Positions 1 through 5,422 of a DNA stretch of 5,456 nucleotides are shown one piece after another (position 1 is the first letter of the stretch; every line of letters begins with the position of its first letter). Below the pieces are notes generated by a model. That model did no database searches. It had not been told where the DNA came from and was given only the letters and a program-made list of their open reading frames with translations. The translations under genes and the position numbers were made by a program. Source of the stretch: Saprospiraceae bacterium (GTDB lineage: Bacteria > Bacteroidota > Bacteroidia > Chitinophagales > Saprospiraceae); contig SLKL01000416.1 in NCBI GenBank assembly GCA_007134625.1, positions 1-5,456 on the forward strand. The letters are read 5' to 3'.

Positions 1-923
1 AGCAAATACTCGGTCCGGGAACCACTATAGAATCGCGTCAATTTCAAACCGCCCCCATTCCGGCTAAAAAATTAGGAAATGAAGCTGTGGAAGCTCTCGA
101 AAAAGTAGAACAAAGCATTATACTTAAGGGATATAGCAGAAATACTTTGAAAAACTATCGAAATGAGCTCATTCAGTTTTTCAGCTATTTTGAAGGTCGC
201 AACTATAAAACCATCCGAAAAGAGGAGATCGAGTCTTTTGTAGCCATGCTGATTAGCAAGCATAAAATCTCTAATACTAAACAGAACCAGCTCATCAATG
301 CGATAAAGTTCTATTATGAGAAAGTATTGGACCAACCCAGAGAGTTTTACAATATTCAAAGACCCAAAAAAGCAAAAGAACTGCCCAATGTCCTGTCTAT
401 GCAGGAAGTCAGCAAACTTATTAACACACCGGATAATATCAAGCATAAAGCTATGCTTTATCTGATTTACAGTGCCGGTCTTAGGTCCGGAGAATTACTC
501 AAACTGAGGATTAGGGATATTCAGACGGATCAGGGCTATATTTTTATAAAGGGTGCCAAGGGCAAAAAGGATAGAAGAACGGTTTTATCAGAAAAGTTAC
601 TCATCCTCATGCGGGAATACTACAAACAATATCGCCCGGCTTATTGGCTATTCGAAGGCCAGGATGGAGGACAGTACACTGCCCGCAGTCTTCAGGCAGT
701 TTTTCGTAAAGCTGCTGAAAAGTCCAATATCAATCCATGGGCTACACTGCACACGCTACGCCACTCCTTTGCTACCCATTGTCTTCAGAACGGAATGAAT
801 TTGCGTCAGGTGCAGTTGATGCTTGGGCACTCCAGTTCTAAAACTACGGAGATTTATACCCATGTATTGGAAATATCTAATAAAGTTTTAAAAAGCCCGC
901 TGGATATGTTGGAAAATGTGTAA
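1..923 (+). CDS. Tyrosine recombinase/phage-type integrase (5' partial)
   Basis: Site-specific DNA recombinase of the XerC/XerD/phage-integrase class, which cuts and rejoins DNA through a covalent 3'-phosphotyrosine. Numbering from the GTG at 87: SAM-like core-binding domain at about residues 1-90 (GYSRNTLKNY segment), catalytic domain at about 100-270. The full catalytic set is visible: Arg133 (AGLRSGE), the beta-hairpin lysine in GKKDR (about 160), H222-x2-R225 (LHTLRHSFATH), His248 (LGHSS) and nucleophile Tyr257 (IYTHV). It ends in a typical SPLDML tail and a TAA. The frame is open from base 3 to the GTG with no ATG, GTG or TTG, and the extra 28 codons read as plausible protein (ILGPGTTIES...). 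The gene therefore very likely begins left of the window and the GTG is only the first in-window start. The tyrosine recombinase class is certain; the exact subfamily is not. Confidence 0.93.
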   Translation, partial: QILGPGTTIESRQFQTAPIPAKKLGNEAVEALEKVEQSIILKGYSRNTLKNYRNELIQFFSYFEGRNYKTIRKEEIESFVAMLISKHKISNTKQNQLINAIKFYYEKVLDQPREFYNIQRPKKAKELPNVLSMQEVSKLINTPDNIKHKAMLYLIYSAGLRSGELLKLRIRDIQTDQGYIFIKGAKGKKDRRTVLSEKLLILMREYYKQYRPAYWLFEGQDGGQYTARSLQAVFRKAAEKSNINPWATLHTLRHSFATHCLQNGMNLRQVQLMLGHSSSKTTEIYTHVLEISNKVLKSPLDMLENV

Positions 924-972
924 TTTTGGCATTAAAATCAATCCACCCCAATTTACCCTTCCGACATATGAA

Positions 973-1021
973 AAATACACGCATGTTTTTGGGGGAGTTG
1001 CGGGTATAGGGATGTTGAACA
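973..1021 (+). repeat. Direct repeat, left copy (46-bp site)
   Basis: Bases 973-1018 align without gaps to 5277-5322 with 38 of 46 identities, including an 11-bp identical run TTGCGGGTATA and a shared GGGGGA block. The similarity fades on both sides, so this is a discrete site and not part of a long duplication. It lies between the two recombinase genes, 143 bp before the start codon of the second. Possible roles are a recombinase binding or crossover site, an IS91-type terminus, or a regulatory site; the sequence does not decide between them. Confidence 0.8.
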
Positions 1022-1038
1022 ATCCCATCTCTAATTAT

Positions 1039-1067
1039 TTCAAATAACCATTTGAATGTCAGTGACA
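1039..1067. repeat. Two adjacent perfect palindromes
   Basis: TTCAAAT (1039-1045) and ATTTGAA (1050-1056) form a 7-bp perfect inverted repeat with a 4-nt loop. It is followed directly by TGTCA-G-TGACA (1057-1067), an 11-bp palindrome. They lie just after the left 46-bp site and before the second recombinase gene, where an operator or recombinase-binding array would be expected. No T-tract follows, so they are not an intrinsic terminator. Confidence 0.6.
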
Positions 1068-1076
1068 TAAGCCCCA

Positions 1077-1114
1077 TTTTTGCATTTAGAATCATTGAAT
1101 TTAAAATGCAAAAA
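1077..1114. repeat. 11-bp perfect inverted repeat at the recombinase start
   Basis: TTTTTGCATTT (1077-1087) is the exact reverse complement of AAATGCAAAAA (1104-1114), with 16 bp between the arms. The right arm ends one base before the ATG at 1116, so a folded transcript would sequester the leader. Possible functions are an operator, a recombinase binding site or translation control. The arm length resembles dif-type recombinase arms, but the spacer is much longer than the 6-8 bp usual for dif. Confidence 0.6.
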
Positions 1115-1115
1115 A

Positions 1116-1979
1116 ATGAAAACATTTGGTTATTATCGCAATCTTTTCAAGGATTACTTAATTCTCAAAAATTATTCGATTCACACCCGTAGGGCTTATT
1201 TGTCTGCCTTGAAAAAGTTTTATCTGTATAGGATTAATAATGGATTAAGTGGCAGTCCATTGACTCAGGATCAAGTGCGTGATTTTATACTGGAGCGCTA
1301 CAATATGGGTAAATCATGGCAAACCATTAATGGTGATTACTCGGGATTGAGGTTGTTTTTCAGGGAGGTAATGGATTTAGAATGGAGCTTTAAGAAGCTA
1401 CCCAGACCCCGTATAGAGAAGCAATTGCCCCGACTTATATCCAAACAGGAAGTAAAACTTCTTATTGAGAACGCGAGCAGATACAAGCATCAGGTTTTTA
1501 TTACCTTTCTTTATGCCACCGGTCTTAGGCTGAGCGAAGTGCTTAGGCTTAAGATCAATGACATCAATGGTTATCGCAAACAAATTCGGGTGGAAAAAGG
1601 CAAAGGGGCTAAAGATCGGTATGTTGATATTCCGGAGGTACTACTTAACATTCTCAGACAATACTATCAAATTGAACGACCTGTTCTTTATCTCTTTAAC
1701 GGATATAAAAAAGGAATACCACTATCTCAAAGAACAGCACAGATGGTTGTAAAGAAGGCAAAGATTAAGGCGGGAATCACTAAAAAGGTATCACCTCATA
1801 TCCTGAGAAATTGCTTTGCTACACATCATCTGGAAAATGGCACGGATTTGGTATTTTTACAACAAATGATGGGGCATAAGCACCTAAAAACAACCTTAAA
1901 ATACATTAGGCTATGTACGGAGCAAAACAGAAGGATATACCACCCACTTGCCGACATGGAGATAAAGTACCATATGTAG
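1116..1979 (+). CDS. Tyrosine recombinase paired with the IS91-family transposase
   Basis: A complete 287-residue tyrosine recombinase of the kind often found directly upstream of IS91-family transposases. Core-binding domain at about residues 5-95, catalytic domain at about 105-285. Catalytic residues visible: Arg138 (ATGLRLSE), a beta-hairpin lysine in GKGAKDR (161-168), H228-x2-R231 (HILRNCFATH), His254 (MMGHK) and Tyr263 (LKYIRL). The residue after the HxxR arginine is Asn where His is common; the core set is intact. ATG 1116 is chosen because it starts MKTFGYYRNLFKDY, a normal N-terminus after an A-rich leader. A TTG start at 1080 would add 12 unlikely residues and begins inside a palindrome arm. 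The last 67 bp overlap the transposase gene, which suggests translational coupling. Its partner role in transposition or resolution is inferred from context. Confidence 0.93.
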   Translation: MKTFGYYRNLFKDYLILKNYSIHTRRAYLSALKKFYLYRINNGLSGSPLTQDQVRDFILERYNMGKSWQTINGDYSGLRLFFREVMDLEWSFKKLPRPRIEKQLPRLISKQEVKLLIENASRYKHQVFITFLYATGLRLSEVLRLKINDINGYRKQIRVEKGKGAKDRYVDIPEVLLNILRQYYQIERPVLYLFNGYKKGIPLSQRTAQMVVKKAKIKAGITKKVSPHILRNCFATHHLENGTDLVFLQQMMGHKHLKTTLKYIRLCTEQNRRIYHPLADMEIKYHM

Positions 1980-3196
1980 GGGGTATTGGTCAATTATTTC
2001 GGGATTACTCCGAGGAGTATATCCGGCAATACAAGCCTGATTACCATCAAATAAAGTTGATTCGGTCGATTCGCATGTGCAGGACACCGGCAATGGGTGG
2101 CAAAATCTATCAATGCAATCATTGTTCTAAAAGGCGATACATGTATTTGTCATGTGGTAGTAGTTTATGTCCGATATGTCAAGGTATAAAAAGAGAACAA
2201 TGGCAAGATCGACTCAATACAATGATGTTGAAAGTTCCATACACACACATCACCTTTACCATGCCACATCAGCTCAATGGTCTTGCCAAAAGGAATCCCA
2301 GAATTATATACAACATCCTGATGAGATCAGCATGGACCACTATTAACCAATTAGCAGCTGAGAAAGACAACCTTGGGGCTTTGCCGGGAATGATTGCAGT
2401 TTTACATACCTGGGGATCCGATCTAAAATATCATGTGCATGTGCACACACTAGTCACATTTGGTGGGCTTAGTGAAGAAAATAAATGGAAGTGGCCCGCG
2501 CGAAAACATAAATTAGCTCCTTTTAGAAAGGTATGTTCCACCTTTAGGACAATTTTCTTAAAATTATTAGAAACTCAGTTCAAGCAAAAATCTGTGAAAC
2601 ATCACAGCAACTATAAAGAACTGTACGCTGAATTGATCAAAAAAAGGTGGGTAGTGCATCATACCAGACCCAGTGCTGATACATCGACTATTCAACAATA
2701 CCTCTCCAGATACGTCTGTCGCATCGCAATAACCGATTCCAGACTAACCTACAGCCAGGGAAAATCTCAGGTAACGATTTTATACAATGATTATCAGTCA
2801 CAAATACCGGGTCAGCCTGCGCCAAAACTTACCAAAATCCTGCATCCACTTATTGCCATTGACCAATTCTTGTGTCATGTTCCCCCCAAGAACTTCCAAC
2901 GAGTGCGATATTATGGAATCCACGCAAACAGCCTAAAAAATAAAATACAAAGTCAAATAACCGACAAGGTCAAGCAAAATTGTCAGACCCTAAGGACCCT
3001 GTTCCAAATAATCAACCAAATGATAAAGTCAAATCCCACGCAATGTGATACTTGCAAGAAATCATCATTTACCATAATTGTGTTAGCAGCCAACCGCTAT
3101 TGGATTCCCCAAAACATCAGAAATTATTCTCAACCCATATCAAAAAACAGAGCGCCGCCTCCAAAACCAATGCCTTTTCTTGTTACTTACCCCTAA
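1913..3196 (+). CDS. IS91-family Y2/HUH transposase
   Basis: Rolling-circle transposase, 427 residues, a normal length for IS91-family enzymes. An N-terminal zinc-binding domain has C68-x2-C71 and C81-x4-C86-x2-C89 (IYQCNHC, SCGSSLCPIC). Next come the conserved HITFTMPHQLN block (112-122) and LGALPG...LHTWG (154-168). The HUH metal site is in YHVHVH (His174, His176, His178). The tyrosine pair is Tyr263 and Tyr267 (QYLSRYVCR), spaced like the two catalytic tyrosines of IS91. A PKNFQRVRYYG block (325-335) and a late CDTC pair (378-381) follow. In this family the protein nicks one strand at the element origin and drives single-strand transfer. Start ATG 1913 is inside the preceding recombinase gene; the next in-frame ATG (2075) would remove the conserved LFRDYSEEY segment, so the overlapping start is preferred. 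The enzyme looks intact; activity is not shown. Confidence 0.95.
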   Translation: MYGAKQKDIPPTCRHGDKVPYVGGIGQLFRDYSEEYIRQYKPDYHQIKLIRSIRMCRTPAMGGKIYQCNHCSKRRYMYLSCGSSLCPICQGIKREQWQDRLNTMMLKVPYTHITFTMPHQLNGLAKRNPRIIYNILMRSAWTTINQLAAEKDNLGALPGMIAVLHTWGSDLKYHVHVHTLVTFGGLSEENKWKWPARKHKLAPFRKVCSTFRTIFLKLLETQFKQKSVKHHSNYKELYAELIKKRWVVHHTRPSADTSTIQQYLSRYVCRIAITDSRLTYSQGKSQVTILYNDYQSQIPGQPAPKLTKILHPLIAIDQFLCHVPPKNFQRVRYYGIHANSLKNKIQSQITDKVKQNCQTLRTLFQIINQMIKSNPTQCDTCKKSSFTIIVLAANRYWIPQNIRNYSQPISKNRAPPPKPMPFLVTYP

Positions 3197-3198
3197 TT

Positions 3199-3218
3199 CC
3201 AAACCAACAATGGTTTGG
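3199..3218 (+). repeat. Hairpin directly after the transposase stop
   Basis: CCAAACCA and TGGTTTGG form a perfect 8-bp stem with a 4-nt ACAA loop, starting 2 bp after the TAA. No T-tract follows, which argues against a classical intrinsic terminator. The position fits a terminal hairpin of an IS91-type oriIS or an mRNA 3'-end stabiliser. Confidence 0.6.
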
Positions 3219-3358
3219 TAGAATCTTCATTTCATCACCATCTTCAAAACCAATGCTAAGTAAAGAAAAATGCCCATTATCTCACCTAAAGCGCAATTTA
3301 TTACCTCTTTACTTCGCGCTGCCCGAAAAATCCCTTACATTTACAGCAAAAAATTAAC

Positions 3359-3410
3359 CAGACCCTTTAAAAGGGATTCCCTATAATAACAGACCCGCGT
3401 TTAAAGGGAT
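3359..3410. repeat. Short direct repeats with nested palindromes
   Basis: CAGACCC-TTTAAAAGGGAT (3359-3377) recurs imperfectly as CAGACCCGCGTTTAAAGGGAT (3390-3410). Inside the first copy CCCTTT-A-AAAGGG (3363-3375) is a perfect palindrome, followed by the overlapping palindrome GGGA-T-TCCC (3373-3381). This lies in the 465-bp gene-free region between transposase and nuclease, immediately before the attC-like structure. It may be a protein-binding iteron pair or part of an element end. Confidence 0.6.
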
Positions 3411-3411
3411 C

Positions 3412-3499
3412 GTTCAACTGAAATGTCTGCGCACTAAGGTGTCGGGTCATAGTCGTGTATAGAGTTAAGCGCAGACATTCCTTTGAGTTGGGCGACACC
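3412..3499. repeat. Large inverted-repeat structure, attC-like
   Basis: AATGTCTGCGC (3422-3432) and GCGCAGACATT (3469-3479) are perfect 11-bp inverted arms around a 36-nt central segment. Outside them GTTCAAC (3412-3418) and GTTGGGC (3487-3493) match the R'' (RYYYAAC) and R' (GTTRRRY) boxes of integron attC sites and can pair with two G-T mismatches. The distance between outer boxes, 82 bp, is within the range known for attC. GGTGTCG in the loop (3439-3445) also matches CGACACC just outside (3493-3499), so an alternative fold exists. No integron integrase is recognised here, so a transposon end or other structured site is equally possible. The inverted repeat is certain; the attC reading is tentative. 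Confidence 0.5.
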
Positions 3500-3608
3500 C
3501 TAAAAACACAGCCGTAGAACAACATTAGGATAATAAATGAAAAAAGAATTAAAATAACATATCGAATAATCGTATCGCTGAAAGACAGCAAGTTTGACTT
3601 TGGGACTC

Positions 3609-3631
3609 ATTATTTTTCCTCTAAAAATAAT
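3609..3631. promoter_or_regulatory. Palindrome overlapping the nuclease promoter region
   Basis: ATTATTTTT (3609-3617) and AAAAATAAT (3623-3631) are perfect 9-bp inverted arms around CCTCT. The right arm ends where the -7 box begins, so a protein bound here would block RNA polymerase. A repressor operator is inferred from position only; an A/T-rich palindrome may also arise by chance. Confidence 0.4.
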
Positions 3632-3639
3632 TATCTTTG
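3632..3639 (+). promoter_or_regulatory. Bacteroidota-type -7 promoter box
   Basis: TATCTTTG matches the Bacteroidota -7 consensus TAnnTTTG and lies 22 bp before the nuclease ATG, which would give a 5' leader of under 20 nt. A clear TTTG -33 box at the usual spacing is missing; the nearest TTTG (3599-3602) is too far upstream. Confidence 0.6.
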
Positions 3640-3661
3640 CACATTAATTTAGAACTGTTTA

Positions 3662-4663
3662 ATGTCATTATCCAAACAAAGATATATAGAACTTATTGAC
3701 AGTATTGGCTCTACCTTACAAAGGGCTAGGGAAAATGCTGTTAAGGCAATAAACAATGAATTGGTAGAAGCCAACTGGAAGATTGGGCAATATATCGTTG
3801 AATACGAACAAGACGGAAAAGAAAAAGCAGACTATGGGACTGCTTTATTAACTAACTTGGCAAAAGACTTGAAAGTCAAGTATGGCAAGGGTTTTAGTAA
3901 AAGTAGCATCTATCTTTGCAGGCAGTTTTACATTAAATATCCAATTTTCCAGACGGTGTCTGGAAAATTAAGTTAGAGTCATTATGCTGAATTGCTAACC
4001 GTTTCTGACGATTTGGCGAGAAGTTTTTACGAACAACAAGCTATCAAAGAAAATTGGGGAGCTAGAGAAATGAAACGCCAAATTAATTCGGCATTGTTTC
4101 AGCGATTAGCATTGAGCAAAGATAAAGAAGGCGTTTTAGCCTTATCAGAAAAAGGACAGGAAATAACAACCTCAAAAGACATCCTAAAAGACCCTTACGT
4201 TTTTGAATTTCTAGAATTACCAATGGACGCTATCGTAAAAGAAAGAGCATTGGAAAAGAAACTTATTGACCATCTACAACAATTTTTATTAGAACTTGGT
4301 AAAGGCTTTTCTTTCGTTAAACAACAATTTAAAATCACACTAGACAACGAACACAATTTTATTGACCTTGTTTTCTATCACCGAATTTTGAAATGTTTCG
4401 TTCTCATTGACCTGAAAACTAGAAAAGTAAAACATCAAGACATCGGACAAATGAACCTTTACTTGAATTACTTCAAAGAAGAAGAAAATACTAAAGGCGA
4501 TAACGAACCGATAGGAATTATTATAGCAGCAGACAAACACGAATACACTGTAAAATATGCAACGGGCGGACTAACTAACAAGATTTTCGTTTCAAAATAT
4601 CAGTTGTATTTGCCCGACCAAAAACTTTTGGAAGAAAAGGTTAAAGAAATAATTGAGCGATAA
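3662..4663 (+). pseudogene. DUF1016/YhcG-family PD-(D/E)XK nuclease, split by an amber codon
   Basis: One continuous frame of 333 codons broken only by a TAG at 3974-3976. Residues 1-104 form the DUF1016 N-terminal domain (RARENAVKAINNELVEANWKIGQ region; YGKGFSKSSIY). After the TAG the same frame continues SHYAELLTVSDDLARSFYEQQ, then DPYVFEFLELP, then the PD-(D/E)XK nuclease core: Asp235 in FIDLVFYH, Asp250-Leu-Lys252 in VLIDLK, Gln263 in GQMNLYL. In intact relatives the junction reads LSWSHY, so TAG replaces a TGG Trp codon by one base. The family is common in defence islands and beside restriction systems; its exact role is not settled. The reading frame is otherwise clean, so the damage is recent, a sequencing error, or suppressed. 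The TTG at 3992 is an internal leucine codon of the original protein, not a convincing start. The promoter upstream still looks usable. Confidence 0.9.
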
Positions 4664-4678
4664 AGAAAAGAAGGGCGG

Positions 4679-4710
4679 TCGCACAACAGCTAAGGTTTCG
4701 TTGTGTGCGA
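4679..4710 (+). repeat. Hairpin 16 bp after the nuclease gene
   Basis: TCGCACAAC (4679-4687) pairs with GTTGTGTGCGA (4700-4710), with one extra dinucleotide in the right arm and a 12-nt loop. No T-tract follows. It may be an mRNA end structure or a short recombination site. It lacks the inner arm pair an attC site would have. Confidence 0.5.
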
Positions 4711-4892
4711 AGCACATGCAATGAATTGAAAATCAAAGAATTCCGCTTAAATGATAAAAATGAACGAGATAAACCTCCGTTGAACAGCCTGTCCCGTTTT
4801 TAGTACGGGAAAACCGAATTGTTATTTATGCTGAGTATTATCCAGGTATGGAGATGCCGAAAATGAACTTTATTATTTTTGAAGAGGATTAG
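4705..4892 (+). pseudogene. Frameshifted coding remnant, unknown protein
   Basis: Two short overlapping frames read as protein-like sequence. From GTG 4705 to TAG 4801-4803 the frame contains NELKIKEFRLNDKNERDKPP. From 4773 to TAG 4890-4892 another frame gives VEQPVPFLVRENRIVIYAEY, then PGMEMPKMNFIIFEED. One frameshift in the 4773-4800 overlap would join them into about 60 residues. A strong intrinsic terminator overlaps the final stop codon, as expected at a real gene end. I do not recognise the protein. It could be the 3' part of a gene lost through element insertion, or two chance frames. Confidence 0.35.
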
Positions 4893-4908
4893 TTGTCCTC
4901 TTTTTTTT
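4882..4908 (+). terminator. Intrinsic transcription terminator
   Basis: AAGAGGA (4882-4888) and TCCTCTT (4896-4902) form a 7-bp perfect stem with a 7-nt loop, and the T-run continues to 4908, eight T in a row. This is a good rho-independent terminator for + strand transcription. It overlaps the TAG at 4890-4892 of the coding remnant and would also end read-through from the nuclease gene. Confidence 0.8.
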
Positions 4909-4919
4909 GCTGTGTTTGA

Positions 4920-5246
4920 GTAGGGTATTTTGTTGTTTTTCTTCACATATTAGCATACCTTCCCCTGCCAACCCTATTTGGTATTAATGCAGGAATCCAA
5001 GGTTTGGCTACCGCCTGGGCATACCTGAGCATACTGCCCCCCTCAAAACGATAAACTTCTACCAATAGTTATACCAGACAATCCGGCAGATATTTCCCCA
5101 TTTACACAGTATATTTTAACATAGGAGACCAAGACACCTGGAATCCGTATTACATTGATGGTTGGTTTGTGTCATTTGTCACAAAAAATCAGGTAAAATC
5201 CACTGAAATAAGGTGGAATTGCTTAAATTTGGAACGAATATTTTAA
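4920..5246 (+). other. Gene-free stretch with degraded coding-like sequence
   Basis: No start-to-stop gene is visible in 4909-5456. One frame has two open stretches separated by a single TAA at 5052-5054: 4920-5051 (hydrophobic, HILAYLPLPTLFGINAG) and 5055-5243 (63 codons, polar and aromatic, GDQDTWNPYYIDGWFVSF), ending in TAA 5244-5246. Neither has a plausible start codon. The second reads like real protein and may be a fragment of an inactivated gene. Chance is a serious alternative at this length. I recognise no family. Confidence 0.25.
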
Positions 5247-5277
5247 TATACCAAAAAATCACTAGCAACATAGGAGA
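5118..5277 (+). repeat. 11-bp direct repeat AACATAGGAGA
   Basis: AACATAGGAGA occurs at 5118-5128 and 5267-5277, 149 bp apart in the same orientation. The second copy abuts the right copy of the 46-bp site. It may be part of a binding array, but a chance match is possible. The left 46-bp site lacks this sequence. Confidence 0.35.
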
Positions 5278-5324
5278 AATATACGGATGTTTGAGGGGGA
5301 ATTGCGGGTATATAGTTGTTGACA
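5277..5324 (+). repeat. Direct repeat, right copy (46-bp site)
   Basis: Second copy of the site at 973-1018, same orientation: 38 of 46 positions identical, with TTGCGGGTATA at 5302-5312. The flanks differ from those of the left copy. Together the two copies bracket the second recombinase, the transposase, the attC-like structure, the nuclease gene and the coding remnants. Confidence 0.8.
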
Positions 5325-5422
5325 TTCATTATAACCAACCAGCCCACATATTGCATATTTGTTTTTTCCCACAAAGCCAGGAATAAAAAACAAAAGAGCT
5401 ACATTTTTGACCTAATCATCAA

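Larger units (their letters stand above)
1116..3218 (+). mobile_element. IS91-like element core (recombinase plus Y2 transposase)
   Basis: The second tyrosine recombinase and the IS91-family transposase overlap by 67 bp and form one module. IS91-family elements lack terminal inverted repeats and normally make no target duplication, so the ends cannot be read directly. The coordinates given are only the minimal core, from the recombinase start to the hairpin after the transposase. In IS91 the replication origin end (oriIS) lies downstream of the transposase and the termination end lies upstream. The hairpin- and repeat-rich stretches at 3199-3500 and 973-1114 are the natural places to look for them. 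The first recombinase and the nuclease gene may or may not belong to the same unit. Confidence 0.6.

Noticed and set aside
72..1125. Minus-strand and alternative-frame ORFs over the first recombinase and the following gap (72-446, 553-798, 877-1125)
   Set aside because: They are reverse or shifted readings of a gene with clear catalytic motifs, or of the palindrome-rich gap, and contain no recognisable protein features.
1398..2093. Small frames inside the second recombinase and transposase start (1398-1583 minus, 1558-1752 plus, 1911-2093 minus)
   Set aside because: All overlap well-supported coding sequence and have no independent evidence.
3052..3357. Plus-strand frame of 101 codons starting inside the transposase gene
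   Set aside because: Its first half is an out-of-frame reading of the transposase C-terminus, and the remainder shows no domain or start signal of its own.
3367..3591. Minus-strand frame of 74 codons with a hydrophobic N-terminal segment
   Set aside because: It needs a TTG start, has no promoter or leader signal, and its second half is simply the reverse reading of the inverted-repeat structure. A small membrane protein cannot be excluded but is not supported.
4340..4540. Minus-strand frame of 66 codons inside the nuclease domain
   Set aside because: It is the reverse of the conserved PD-(D/E)XK core; the phenylalanine-rich composition reflects lysine- and glutamate-rich codons on the other strand.
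3992..4663. Separate 223-residue nuclease gene starting at TTG 3992
   Set aside because: The TTG is a leucine codon inside the conserved AELLTVSDD motif, and the same frame continues upstream to the amber codon, so this is the second part of one broken gene.
4679..4710. A second attC site after the nuclease gene
   Set aside because: The hairpin has only one arm pair with a 12-nt loop, and its boxes do not match RYYYAAC/GTTRRRY fully, so it is listed only as a hairpin.
4792..4810. TCCCGT/ACGGGA hairpin as a terminator
   Set aside because: The stem is only 6 bp and no T-tract follows; it lies within the coding remnant, and a much better terminator is found at 4882-4908.
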